Part shown: one piece after another, positions 16,335 to 23,962 of the stretch
How the letters are laid out: each line of letters opens with the position of its first letter
Position numbering within the stretch: the first letter of the stretch is position 1
Assembly (NCBI RefSeq): GCF_900091525.1
Contig: NZ_FMCU01000033.1
Location: 1 to 48,634, forward strand
Direction: 5' to 3'
DNA length: 48,634 bases
From: Micromonospora matsumotoense
GTDB lineage: Bacteria > Actinomycetota > Actinomycetes > Mycobacteriales > Micromonosporaceae
Position numbers and translations under genes: made by a program
Notes under the pieces: model-generated
What the model saw: the letters and a program-made list of their open reading frames with translations, nothing else
Told to the model about the DNA's origin: nothing
Databases searched by the model: none

Positions 16335-17201
16335 TCAGGCGCCGTCGTCGGCCTTGGCCTCGTCGGCCTCCTTGCCCAACCGGGCCTCGACCGCCTGCGG
16401 CTCGTACATCTCCTCGACCACCCGCAGGTAGAGCTCGTTCGGGTTGGGCAGGTTCTTGATCTCCCGCAGCGCCTGCTCCTGGCCGGCGGACTCCAGCACG
16501 AAGGTGCCGTAGTTGAGGGCCCGGCCGGTCGGGGTCTGCTCGTACTTCATGTCGGTGACCCGGGCCAGCGGCATCATGGCGACCTTGCGCGTGATGATGC
16601 CGTTGACCACCATGACCCGCTTGTTGGTCAGGATGAACCGGTCATACCACCAGTCGGCGACCTTCCAGGCGACCCAGCCCATCACCGCGAACCAGAGGAG
16701 CACCGCGATGGTGGTGAGGGCGCCGACGTCCTGCCCGGCGAGGAAGCCGGAGAGGTAGCCGAGCACGAAGGTGGCCGCCACGCCGACGATGATCGGGGTG
16801 GTGAGGTGGATCCAGTGCCGCTTCCACTCGCCCCGGTAGCGTTCGGTGGGGAAGAGGTAGCGGGCGACCAGCGAACTGGGCTCGTCCTCCAGCGGGAGCA
16901 CCCGGCGGGGGGCCATGCCCTGGGCGTCGGACCGCAGGCCGGACAGCTCCTCCTCGGAGATGACCGGCTGCTGGTGGCCCGCCTCCGGATCACGGTTCCA
17001 GGAACGCCCCTCGCCGGCGTAGGCCGGGCCGTCGCCGTAACCGGCGTCGTCCGAGAAGGACGGTCCGTTGGAGAGTCCCGCACCGGACCCGTAGCCCGGC
17101 CCGTCGTCGGGCCGGTATCTCGGGATGGGCTCGGTGTCCCGCTCCCGGCGGTCCCGGCCGGGATCGTCCGGGTCGAACGGGGGTCCGGAGGGGCTGCCCA
17201 T
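16335..17201 (-). CDS. bPH2-type PH-domain membrane protein
   Basis: A 288-residue protein with a disordered Asp/Gly/Tyr-rich N-terminus (1-80), a conserved segment (EDEPSSLVARYLFPTERYRG, about 108-127), two membrane helices (about 130-155 and 160-182) and a bacterial PH-like domain (bPH2, formerly DUF304; 185-260) with DRFILTNKRVMVVNGIITRK. The domain is followed by LPNPNELYLRVVEEMYEP and a charged tail. Such proteins occur widely in actinomycetes; their role is unproven. It starts seven bases after the stop of the 52-residue membrane peptide gene on the same strand, so the two are probably one transcript. Confidence 0.88.
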   Translation of the reverse strand: MGSPSGPPFDPDDPGRDRRERDTEPIPRYRPDDGPGYGSGAGLSNGPSFSDDAGYGDGPAYAGEGRSWNRDPEAGHQQPVISEEELSGLRSDAQGMAPRRVLPLEDEPSSLVARYLFPTERYRGEWKRHWIHLTTPIIVGVAATFVLGYLSGFLAGQDVGALTTIAVLLWFAVMGWVAWKVADWWYDRFILTNKRVMVVNGIITRKVAMMPLARVTDMKYEQTPTGRALNYGTFVLESAGQEQALREIKNLPNPNELYLRVVEEMYEPQAVEARLGKEADEAKADDGA

Positions 17202-17207
17202 CGCTGG

Positions 17208-17366
17208 CTAGGCGACGAGGCTGGTGAAGAAGTCGCCGAAGCCCTGGGCAATGTCCACGATGCCACCGCCGAGAGACTTGAAGACATCCGCTGCCGAGTT
17301 TGGCCGGTAGGCAACGAAGAAGATCAAGAATGCGATACCGGCCCAGGTGAGGACCTTCTTGACCAT
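17208..17366 (-). CDS. 52-residue single-span membrane protein
   Basis: The minus strand encodes 52 residues: a basic start (MVKKVLTWAG), a hydrophobic segment IAFLIFFVAY, then RPNSAADVFKSLGGG and a Phe-rich end (GFGDFFTSLVA). An AGAGGA site lies about nine bases before the ATG. The stop is seven bases before the bPH2 gene start. It resembles small actinobacterial membrane proteins found at this position. Its codons are less GC3-extreme (GCA, TTG, GTT, CCA, GAT, TCT) than neighbouring genes. A short accessory subunit of the PH-domain protein is a possibility, without evidence. Confidence 0.85.
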   Translation of the reverse strand: MVKKVLTWAGIAFLIFFVAYRPNSAADVFKSLGGGIVDIAQGFGDFFTSLVA

Positions 17367-17482
17367 AGCGGGCCATCCTCTCGCGCGGCGCCGGGTCCGT
17401 TTACCGCAGCGGCACCCAGAGTATCAGCATGATGTCGTAGCGTGAATATCTGCGTCCCATCTCCGACTCACCCGGAGGGCCG

Positions 17483-18184
17483 TCAGGCCCCTCCGTGCAG
17501 GTACGGGGACGGTGCGCCGTACACGAGCTCGGGCGGAGTCCACTCGGTGAGGTCGTGCAGGACGACATCTTCCGCGAGGAGGTGACCCGCGCTCGCCGGC
17601 CAGGCTATCGCATGAAGCCACATTCCCCGAGCCTCACCGGCGTACGCGCTTCGATCCGTGGCCGAATTGATGAGCCACAGTGGAGTCGGATGGCCACCGA
17701 CCCTGATCCGCGCCGGCTCCACGTGCTCGGGATGACCAGGGCCGGGACCCGGCCCGGCCAGCACCTCCGTCAACTCTGGACCGGGGTCCGGGCCGGCCAC
17801 CCCGGCGAACCGGGTGCCCAGTCCGACCCCGGGCTCCTCGGCCACCAGGACCAGCTCGGCCGGTCCACCTCCGAGCGGTGCCGGCCCGGCACACGCGACG
17901 GCGGTGGCGCGGACGCCACCGGCCTCGTCACCGGCCCAGGCCACCCCGGTCACCGTCCAGCCGGCCGGCAGCGGCCACGGGCACCACAGCGGCAGCGCGG
18001 GCCGCTCCGGGCCGCCCTCGGCGGCCACCCGGTCCACCACGCTCGCCACGATCCCGGCGTCGATGTGCTCGGGCACGTGCAGCGGGGCGACCGGCCCGCA
18101 CCGGACGCAGCGCGACTCACCGTGCATCAGGTCCGGTGGGCGCACCTGACCCGCACACCTCGGACAACTCACCACGACACTCAC
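17483..18184 (-). CDS. DUF6758 family protein with N-terminal zinc ribbon
   Basis: A 233-residue protein beginning with two CxxC pairs (SCPRCAG and RCVRCG), a probable zinc ribbon. The main body carries CPWPLPAGWTVTGVAWAGDE, VRATAVACAGPAPLGGGPAEL and LVAEEPGVGLGTRFAGVAGPDPG, which I recognise from the actinobacterial DUF6758 family. A later segment reads ARIRVGGHPTPLWLINSATDRSAYAGEARG. GTG 18184 is chosen so that the cysteine motif lies near the start; upstream frame has no conserved sequence. No membrane segment. The family has no known function. Confidence 0.82.
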   Translation of the reverse strand: MSVVVSCPRCAGQVRPPDLMHGESRCVRCGPVAPLHVPEHIDAGIVASVVDRVAAEGGPERPALPLWCPWPLPAGWTVTGVAWAGDEAGGVRATAVACAGPAPLGGGPAELVLVAEEPGVGLGTRFAGVAGPDPGPELTEVLAGPGPGPGHPEHVEPARIRVGGHPTPLWLINSATDRSAYAGEARGMWLHAIAWPASAGHLLAEDVVLHDLTEWTPPELVYGAPSPYLHGGA

Positions 18185-18342
18185 ATCCCCACCGTGGCCC
18201 CCCGGTGCCGGTCCGTCAAGCCGACCCCACCGGCGCGCCGCCACCTTTTCCGCCCCACCAGCCGCCCCGGCCTGCGGAGACACTGGCAGGTCTCCGCGCC
18301 TGAGGGCCGAGTTGTTTCAGGGGTCCAGGAGGCGGGGGTGGG

Positions 18343-18966
18343 TCACACCGGCGGGTCGGTGGCGTGGGCGCGGACCCAGGCGTGCATGGCGATGCCGCTG
18401 GCCACCCCGGCGTTGATCGACCGGGTCGAGCCGTACTGGGCGATCGAGAAGAGCTGGTCACAGGCGGCCCGGGCGGCGTCGGAGAGGCCGGGACCCTCCT
18501 GGCCGAAGAGCAGCACGCAGCGCCGGGGCAGGGTGGTGGTCTCCAGCGGCCGGGAGCCGGGCAGGTTGTCGATGCCGACCACCGGCAGGTCGTGCCCGGC
18601 GGCCCACCCGACGAACTCCCCGATCGTCGGGTGGTGCCGGACGTGCTGGTACCGGTCGGTCACCATCGCGCCCCGCCGGTTCCACCGCCGCAACCCGACG
18701 ATGTGCACCTCGGCGGCGAGGAAGGCGTTGGCGTTGCGGACCACCGTGCCGATGTTGAAGTCGTGCTGCCAGTTCTCGATGGCCACGTGGAAGTCGTGCC
18801 GCCGCTCGTCCAGGTCGGCCACGACGGCCTCCCGCCGCCAGTAGCGGTAGCGGTCCACCACGTTGCGCCGGTCACCCGCGGCGAGCAGTTCCGGGTCGTA
18901 GCGCGGGTCGTCCGGCAGGTCGCCGACCCACGGCCCGACACCCACGTCAAGCTGGTCCTCGGTCAC
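18343..18966 (-). CDS. TrmH/SpoU family RNA 2'-O-methyltransferase
   Basis: A 207-residue SPOUT-fold methyltransferase that uses S-adenosylmethionine to methylate a ribose 2'-OH in tRNA or rRNA. The three family motifs are present: NFNIGTVVRNANAF-like motif 1 (here HDFNIGTVVRNANAF), LLFGQEGPGLSD (motif 2) and IAQYGSTRSINAGVASGIAM (motif 3), which together make the trefoil knot. The GTG at 18966 lies nine bases after TACCCT and fits the family length; the open frame upstream is arginine-rich shadow sequence. The RNA target cannot be told from sequence alone. Confidence 0.92.
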   Translation of the reverse strand: MTEDQLDVGVGPWVGDLPDDPRYDPELLAAGDRRNVVDRYRYWRREAVVADLDERRHDFHVAIENWQHDFNIGTVVRNANAFLAAEVHIVGLRRWNRRGAMVTDRYQHVRHHPTIGEFVGWAAGHDLPVVGIDNLPGSRPLETTTLPRRCVLLFGQEGPGLSDAARAACDQLFSIAQYGSTRSINAGVASGIAMHAWVRAHATDPPV

Positions 18967-18975
18967 GATTCCCAG

Positions 18976-18981
18976 AGGGTA
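18976..18981 (-). promoter_or_regulatory. -10 hexamer TACCCT for the SpoU methyltransferase
   Basis: On the minus strand TACCCT lies nine bases before the GTG, leaving at most a two- or three-base leader. Confidence 0.4.
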
Positions 18982-19033
18982 CGGCCCACCGCCGACGCCG
19001 CCGCACGCCACCCCGGCCCACGCCGCACTCCGG

Positions 19034-19519
19034 TCAGCGCAGGTCCAGGGCCCCACCGAGACGGTCCAGGAACCGGCGGCCGGCCGGGTCCGGGGCAGCG
19101 CTCCGGCAGACCCGCACCGCGACCGACTCCACCCACTGCCGGTACGCGGCGGAGTCGGCCGGGTCGGCCCGTCGGCGCAGCACCCGCACGGCGGCCCGGC
19201 AGGCCGGTGGCAGGTCCGCCAGGTTGCCGAGCCCACCGGTCGGGGCGGCCGCGTTGTCGTGCCGGGCGTAGATCGCCGCGACCACGGCGCGGACCAGGTC
19301 ACTGTCGGAGGCCCGGCCGGCGGCTACCGCGTCCAGTCCGACGAGTCCGGCCGCGACGTCCCGCGCCGGGCGACCGGGACCGGCGGAGGCGGCGGCTACC
19401 AGCACCCGACCGGGCAGGGTGGTGAGCAGGCCCCACTCGGCGGCGGAGTAAGCGGCGGTGGTCAACGGTGCGGCACGCCGCCCGGCAGAGGGCGGCTCTC
19501 CGGCGAGGGAGTGGCTCAT
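19034..19519 (-). CDS. Conserved hypothetical protein
   Basis: A 161-residue, mostly alpha-helical, Ala-rich soluble protein with no membrane segment. The most distinctive segments are YSAAEWGLLTTLPGRVLVAA and GLVGLDAVAAGRASDSDLVR, of a kind I have seen in unnamed actinobacterial proteins. ATG 19519 has GGAGGT about five bases upstream and is preferred to an ATG at 19540. It runs in the same direction as the SpoU gene, 67 bases upstream of it. I cannot assign a function. Confidence 0.75.
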   Translation of the reverse strand: MSHSLAGEPPSAGRRAAPLTTAAYSAAEWGLLTTLPGRVLVAAASAGPGRPARDVAAGLVGLDAVAAGRASDSDLVRAVVAAIYARHDNAAAPTGGLGNLADLPPACRAAVRVLRRRADPADSAAYRQWVESVAVRVCRSAAPDPAGRRFLDRLGGALDLR

Positions 19520-20176
19520 CAGGACCTCCGCCGCCAGCATAGGCCGACCGGACGGGCGACAGGGCAGGGTCGCTCAGGTCGGGCCCGGACGCGCCACGCA
19601 GCAGGCGGTGGCAGTAACGGCCCCACCACATCTTGTCGCCTTCAGCGGGTGGCGACGGAGTGCGGCCCCGCATGCCTTACCGCTGGTTAAGGAGATGCCG
19701 GGGCATGGACGACGCGAAAATGTCGCATCCGGCTCCACCCGGGGGGAGACGCAATGAGCGGCGGGGCCCTCCCCGGCACCCGCCGCCCACGCTCTGATGT
19801 CGAAGATTCTGCCCCACCGAAGCGATGAACGGACAGAGACGGAGGTCACATTTATCTTTTCGTAACAATACTCAGAGTCACTAAGGATCATCGAGAGAGC
19901 GATCTCTGCGGGTGAAGTAGCACCTCGTCAGGACATAAATCGACGCGTGTCTGCTGGTCCGGGCGGCGATCTCCCTGGAAACGCTCCCATCACGGGCGGT
20001 CACGCAAATGCGTCATGCAAGTGCAGTCCGCACGCGCGCATCGACCGACCCGGTTCGATGAGCATGATCGCGCCCTCCCGCCCACGCCGGTTTCGGCGTC
20101 CGCCACCCGGGAATTTGCCGGGGTACCACCTGGTTCTACCGGACGAAAAAGCAATCCGCGCTGATCGGAGAGTCCA
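19520..20176. other. 657-base stretch without a recognisable gene
   Basis: Divergent region between the hypothetical gene and thioredoxin. Codon-position GC bias is weak in all frames. It contains an unusually AT-rich patch around 19840-19940 (cacatttatcttttcgta and ataaatcgac), which could hold a promoter. A 31-codon frame starting ATG at 19705 behind AAGGAG is possible but has no coding bias. GGAGAG near 20167 serves the thioredoxin start. No riboswitch or known RNA was recognised. Confidence 0.6.
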
Positions 20177-20539
20177 ATGGCAACCGTTGAGCTGACCACG
20201 GCCAACTTCGACGAGGTGACCGAGAGCAGCGGCATCGTGCTGGTCGACTTCTGGGCCGAGTGGTGTGGTCCGTGTAAGCGGTTCGCCCCGGTCTACGAAC
20301 GTTCGTCGGAGAAGCACCCGGAGATCACCTTTGGCAAGGTCGACACCGAGGCACAGCAGGAGTTGGGCGCCAAGTTCGACATCCGCTCCATCCCGACGAT
20401 CATGGCGATCCGGGACGGCGTGATCGTCTTCGCCCAGCCGGGCGCGCTGCCCGAGTCGGCCCTGGAGAACCTGATCGAGCAGGTCCAGGCCCTCGACATG
20501 GACGACGTACGCAAGCAGCTGGCCAACCACCAGCACTGA
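20177..20539 (+). CDS. trxA: Thioredoxin
   Basis: A 120-residue thioredoxin with the active-site motif WCGPC (residues 29-33) in the usual VLVDFWAEWCGPCK context, the cis-proline segment SIPTIMAIRDG (about 72-82), and the beta-strand ITFGKVDTEA. It reduces protein disulfides in the cytoplasm using thioredoxin reductase, which is not encoded nearby. Length is slightly above the usual 105-110 residues because of a C-terminal extension (LDMDDVRKQLANHQH). A perfect hairpin terminator follows, so it is monocistronic. Confidence 0.96.
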   Translation: MATVELTTANFDEVTESSGIVLVDFWAEWCGPCKRFAPVYERSSEKHPEITFGKVDTEAQQELGAKFDIRSIPTIMAIRDGVIVFAQPGALPESALENLIEQVQALDMDDVRKQLANHQH

Positions 20540-20544
20540 GCACC

Positions 20545-20583
20545 GCGACGGTGGCCGGGCCCACGGGGCCCGGCCACCGTCGC
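20545..20583 (+). terminator. Thioredoxin terminator hairpin
   Basis: A perfect 18-bp stem (20545-20562 with 20566-20583) around a three-base loop, five bases after the trx stop codon. It has no U-run. Confidence 0.9.
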
Positions 20584-20599
20584 GTCACTTGCGTTCCAG

Positions 20600-20615
20600 T
20601 CGCACACATGTTCGA
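20600..20615. promoter_or_regulatory. LexA (SOS) box-like palindrome
   Basis: TCGCAC-ACAT-GTTCGA matches the actinobacterial LexA site TCGAAC-N4-GTTCGA at 11 of 12 defined bases. It ends ten bases before the radical SAM start, where LexA binding would block transcription. Rv2578c, the M. tuberculosis homologue of that gene, is remembered as having an SOS box. Confidence 0.65.
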
Positions 20616-20624
20616 ATGAACGGC

Positions 20625-21671
20625 ATGCGCTGGGATCACCTCTCCGCTCCCCCGGACGAGGAGCATCCCGACCGGGCAGCGCCAGCGACGCCACCCCTGC
20701 CGCTGGCGCTGCCCGGAGCGATCGTCCGCACCTTCGACACCCCCGACTTCGCCGGCATGACCTTCTACGAGGTGCAGGCCAAGTCGATCATCAACCGGGT
20801 GCCGGGTGAGTCCCGGGTGCCGTTCAGCTGGACGATCAACCCCTACCGGGGCTGCACCCACGCCTGTGTCTACTGCTTCGCGCGCAACTCCCACACCTAT
20901 CTCGACCTCGACGCCGGGGCGGACTTCGATCGCAAGGTGATCGTCAAGGTCAACGCCGGGGAGTTGGTCCGCCGTGAGCTGGCCGCCCCACGCTGGCGTG
21001 GCGCGGCCATCGCCATGGGCACCAACGTCGACTGCTACCAACGGGCCGAGGGCCGTTACCGGCTGCTGCCGCCGGTCATCGAGGCGCTGCGCGACTTCGC
21101 CAACCCGTTCTCCATCCTCACCAAGGGCACCCTGATCCTGCGCGACCTGCCGCTGCTCCGACAGGCCGCCGAGGCCACCCGGGTCAGCCTCTCGTTCTCG
21201 GTGGGCTTCGTCGACGAGGCGCTGTGGCGGGCGGTGGAGTCCGGCACCCCGAGCCCGCGCCGCCGGCTCGACGCGGTGCGCCGGCTCACCGACGCCGGTT
21301 TCGAGGTGGGGGTGCTGATGGCGCCGATCCTGCCCGGCCTCAGCGACGACGACGGGTCGATCGACGCCACCGTCGCGGCGATCGCCGCCGCCGGCGCCAC
21401 CGGCGTCACCCCGCTGGCCCTGCACCTGCGCCCCGGCGCCCGCCAGTGGTATGCGCACTGGCTCGGCCGGGAGTTCCCCCACCTGGTCCCCCGCTATCGC
21501 GAGCTGTACCGGTCCGGGGCCTACCCGCCGCAGGCGTACCAGCGGGAGCTGACCGCCCGGGTGCGGATCGCAGCCCGCCGGCACGGCCTGCACCGGGGCG
21601 AGCCCGGCGACACCCGAAGGCTGCCGGACCCGTCGCCCACGCCCGCCCCTGAACAGCTAGCTCTGCTCTGA
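20625..21671 (+). CDS. Radical SAM protein, Rv2578c family
   Basis: A 348-residue radical SAM enzyme. The [4Fe-4S] ligands are C77, C81 and C84 in RGCTHACVYCFAR, and the family features NPYRGC, YLDLDAGADF, MGTNVDCYQRAEGRYRL, ILTKGTLILRDLPLL and VESGTPSPRRRL are all present. It closely resembles the Rv2578c group of actinobacterial proteins related to SplB-like DNA repair photolyases, although the substrate is not known. The ATG at 20625 gives the family's usual MRW start; an ATG at 20616 is also possible. A LexA-like box lies directly upstream, supporting a DNA damage role. Confidence 0.9.
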   Translation: MRWDHLSAPPDEEHPDRAAPATPPLPLALPGAIVRTFDTPDFAGMTFYEVQAKSIINRVPGESRVPFSWTINPYRGCTHACVYCFARNSHTYLDLDAGADFDRKVIVKVNAGELVRRELAAPRWRGAAIAMGTNVDCYQRAEGRYRLLPPVIEALRDFANPFSILTKGTLILRDLPLLRQAAEATRVSLSFSVGFVDEALWRAVESGTPSPRRRLDAVRRLTDAGFEVGVLMAPILPGLSDDDGSIDATVAAIAAAGATGVTPLALHLRPGARQWYAHWLGREFPHLVPRYRELYRSGAYPPQAYQRELTARVRIAARRHGLHRGEPGDTRRLPDPSPTPAPEQLALL

Positions 21672-21707
21672 TCACGACCGGTGGGGCTGCCGCTGGCGAG
21701 CCGGCCT

Positions 21708-21713
21708 TACCCT
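21708..21713 (+). promoter_or_regulatory. -10 hexamer TACCCT for a leaderless micro-ORF
   Basis: TACCCT, six bases, then ATG at 21720, the same layout as at 14 other candidate starts in the window. Confidence 0.45.
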
Positions 21714-21719
21714 GCGGGC

Positions 21720-21788
21720 ATGCAGCAGATCATCGGCACGCCCGCCGGGTACGCCCGGCTCCACGCCGCGCCCGGCGGAGGGTCCTGA
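21720..21788 (+). CDS. Candidate leaderless 22-residue peptide
   Basis: Twenty-two codons starting ATG directly after a TACCCT hexamer and six-base spacer. The peptide begins MQQIIGTPAGYARLH and ends with Gly/Ser. All but one of its codons end in G or C, as in genuine genes here. It lies alone between the radical SAM and CoA-binding genes. No family is recognised and no ribosome site exists, so expression would depend on leaderless translation. It could instead be the start of a decayed gene. Confidence 0.35.
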   Translation: MQQIIGTPAGYARLHAAPGGGS

Positions 21789-21850
21789 CTCCGGAGCACC
21801 CGGGCGACCGGGCTGCGCCCCGCTCGGCGGCGGGTGCTGACCGGCAGGGC

Positions 21851-21856
21851 TAGGCT
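21851..21856 (+). promoter_or_regulatory. -10 hexamer TAGGCT for the CoA-binding gene
   Basis: TAGGCT followed by six bases and ATG 21863; leaderless layout. Confidence 0.6.
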
Positions 21857-21862
21857 CGGCGG

Positions 21863-22270
21863 ATGCGGACCGCACAGCAGCTCCTCGCCGACTCCGCCCT
21901 GATCGCCGTCGTGGGCGCGTCCCGCGACCCGGGCAAGGCCGCGCACCGGGTGCCGGCGCATATGCAGCGGTACGGCTGGCGGATCATCCCGGTCAACCCG
22001 ACGGTGGACGAGTTGTTCGGTGAGCGGGCGTACGCCTCGCTGGCCGACATCCCGCACCCGGTGGACCTGGTGGACGTCTTCCGGCCAGCCCGGGACGCGG
22101 TGGAGGTGGTACGCCAGGCCGCGGCGATCGGTGCTCCGGCGGTCTGGCTCCAGCTCGGCATCGTCTCGGCCGAGGCGCGGCGGATCGCCGAGGAGGCCGG
22201 CATGGACTACGTCGAGGACCGTTGCCTGATCATCGAACGGGCTGCCGCCGGCCTCTCCCGACTCGCCTGA
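21863..22270 (+). CDS. CoA-binding protein (YccU family)
   Basis: A 135-residue Rossmann-fold protein of the CoA-binding (YccU/succinyl-CoA synthetase alpha N-terminal-like) family. It shows the glycine motif IAVVGASRDPGKAAHRV (about 13-29), the IIPVNPTVDELFGERAYASL strand-turn and the late VWLQLGIVSAEA. These single-domain proteins bind CoA or nucleotides, but no enzymatic role is established. ATG 21863 is six bases after TAGGCT, implying a leaderless message. The C-terminal CLIIE segment matches the family end. Confidence 0.93.
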   Translation: MRTAQQLLADSALIAVVGASRDPGKAAHRVPAHMQRYGWRIIPVNPTVDELFGERAYASLADIPHPVDLVDVFRPARDAVEVVRQAAAIGAPAVWLQLGIVSAEARRIAEEAGMDYVEDRCLIIERAAAGLSRLA

Positions 22271-22383
22271 GGCCGGTGCCGATCCGGCACGGCCGGTCCA
22301 CCCAACCTCGGTGAAAAGGTGCACCGCTACCGGTAGCGTCCGCAGGAGAAGGGGCCACTGACCTGCGGCGGAAGGCGGGCACC

Positions 22384-22941
22384 GTGAGTACGCCAGCGGA
22401 GGAACCGGAGCAGCCACCATCACCGTACGAGCCGCCCCGGCCCGACCCGTCGCCCTGGGCGCAGCCCGCCGAACCACCACCGTCGGGACACCCGGCCGAA
22501 CCGCCACCATCCGGTGAGCCGGCCGAGCCGCCGCAGTGGGGACAGCCGCCACCGGGCGAGCCGCCGCGCTGGACACCGCCGGCCCCCGCCGCACAGCCCT
22601 GGGGGCAGCCGGCTCCGGGCAAACAGCAGTGGGAGCAGCAGCAGTGGGGGCAGCCGACGTACCCGCCCTCCGGGCAGTACGGGCCGCCGGCCGGCGACGG
22701 GACCAACGTGCTGGCGATCCTGTCCCTGGTCCTCGCCTTCGTCTTCGCCCCGGCCGGCATCGTCCTCGGCCATCTGGCGAAGCGGCAGATCCGACGCACC
22801 GGCGAGGCGGGCGACCAACTCGCCACCTGGGGACTGGTCCTCAGCTATGCCTTCACCGTGATCGGGGTGCTCGTCTGCTGCGGCTGGCTGGCCCTCGTCG
22901 TGTGGGCCGGCGCCAGCGGCAGCAGCGGCACCGACTACTGA
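22384..22941 (+). CDS. DUF4190 membrane protein, Pro/Gln-rich N-terminus
   Basis: A 185-residue protein: a disordered N-terminal region rich in Pro, Glu, Gln and Trp (1-105) and a DUF4190 core with two hydrophobic segments (about 108-130 and 145-172). Between them is the family hallmark GIVLGHLAKRQIRRTGEAGDQLATWGLVLSY. GTG 22384 is preceded by GGAAGG with an eight-base spacer, and TAGCGT at 22334-22339 is a plausible -10 element. A paralogue follows at 23963. The function of DUF4190 proteins is unknown; the layout suggests a cytosolic, protein-binding tail on a small membrane anchor. Confidence 0.85.
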   Translation: MSTPAEEPEQPPSPYEPPRPDPSPWAQPAEPPPSGHPAEPPPSGEPAEPPQWGQPPPGEPPRWTPPAPAAQPWGQPAPGKQQWEQQQWGQPTYPPSGQYGPPAGDGTNVLAILSLVLAFVFAPAGIVLGHLAKRQIRRTGEAGDQLATWGLVLSYAFTVIGVLVCCGWLALVVWAGASGSSGTDY

Positions 22942-23847
22942 TCAGCGGAACTGCGCCTCGCGGACGCTGTTGCCGCCGTCCACCACCAGCATCTGCCCGG
23001 TGATGTACGACGCCGCCGGTGAGCAGAGGAAGCTGATCGCGGCGGCCACCTCGTCGGGGGTGCCGGGCCGGCCGACCGGGGTGCCCAGCCCCTGCTTGAT
23101 CTCCGCCATCGTGGACGCCGCCGTGTAGATCGTCCCCGGTGCCACCGCGTTCACCGTCACCCCGTCGGCGATCATCTCCATCGCCAAGGCCCGGGTCAGC
23201 CCGACCACCCCGGCCTTGGCCGCCGCGTACGCCGCCTCGGTGGGCAGCGCCTTGACCGGGCCGGCGGTCGCCGACAGGTTGACGATCCGCCCCCAGCCCC
23301 GCTCGGCCATTCCGCCGATGAAGGCCCGGCTGCACAGGAACACGGTGGTCAGGTTCCGGTCGATCTCGCCGCGCCACTCGTCGTAGCTGAGCTGGGCCAC
23401 CGGACGCAGCACCTCGGGGCTGGCCCGGCTGGCCAGGCCGGCGTTGTTGACCAGCACCTCGACGTCGCCGAGCTGCTCGGCGACCGCGTCGGCCAGCGCG
23501 CCGACCTCGGACTCGTCGGTCAGGTCGGCGACGAAGCCGGTCACGCCCAGCTCACCGGCCCGCTCGTGGATCCGCCGGGTGGTGGACACGATCGCCACCC
23601 GGGCGCCCAGGTCGGCCAGTCGGCGGGCGGTCGCGTACCCGATGCCGTCCGCGCTGCCCGCGCCGGTGACCAGTGCGACCCGGCCGTCCAACCGCATGGT
23701 GACCAGGTCGGCCACCGGCAGCGGCTCGTCCTGGCCGGCGTCGCTGCCACCGCTGACGGCGCGGGTACGCCGGGCCAGGCCGGGACGGCTCACGTCCCGC
23801 CTCGGTCGGCTGCCGGATCGGTCGGCCCCACGCGCGTCGATAGCCAT
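22942..23847 (-). CDS. SDR family oxidoreductase
   Basis: A short-chain dehydrogenase/reductase with the NAD(P) motif TGAGSADGIG, the NNAG motif, a catalytic Ser in NLSATAG and YAAAK (the YxxxK pair). The C-terminal part with GQMLVVDGG is typical of FabG-like classical SDRs. Two starts are possible: ATG 23847, giving 301 residues with a 50-residue low-complexity lead, and ATG 23697 (MRLDGRVALVTGAG), which fits the family length of about 250. I report the longer frame because a CAGGA lies eight bases upstream, but the shorter is equally plausible. It is convergent with the first DUF4190 gene, their stops being adjacent, and divergent from the second. Substrate unknown. Confidence 0.85.
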   Translation of the reverse strand: MAIDARGADRSGSRPRRDVSRPGLARRTRAVSGGSDAGQDEPLPVADLVTMRLDGRVALVTGAGSADGIGYATARRLADLGARVAIVSTTRRIHERAGELGVTGFVADLTDESEVGALADAVAEQLGDVEVLVNNAGLASRASPEVLRPVAQLSYDEWRGEIDRNLTTVFLCSRAFIGGMAERGWGRIVNLSATAGPVKALPTEAAYAAAKAGVVGLTRALAMEMIADGVTVNAVAPGTIYTAASTMAEIKQGLGTPVGRPGTPDEVAAAISFLCSPAASYITGQMLVVDGGNSVREAQFR

Positions 23848-23962
23848 GCCGCGATCCTGCCCGCTCGGCGCGACGTGGGCAACGAGCCACCACGGGCGGA
23901 CCTCACCACTGTTGCCTCCTGGCTACCCTGACGGCGCACCTACATGCGACGGAGAAGATCAA

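Noticed and set aside
19705..19800. 31-codon plus-strand ORF behind AAGGAG
   Set aside because: No codon-position GC bias, a long spacer to the ribosome site and no recognisable sequence.
20289..20300. CGAACGTTCG in the thioredoxin gene as a LexA site
   Set aside because: It lacks the four-base spacer of the LexA palindrome and lies inside coding sequence.
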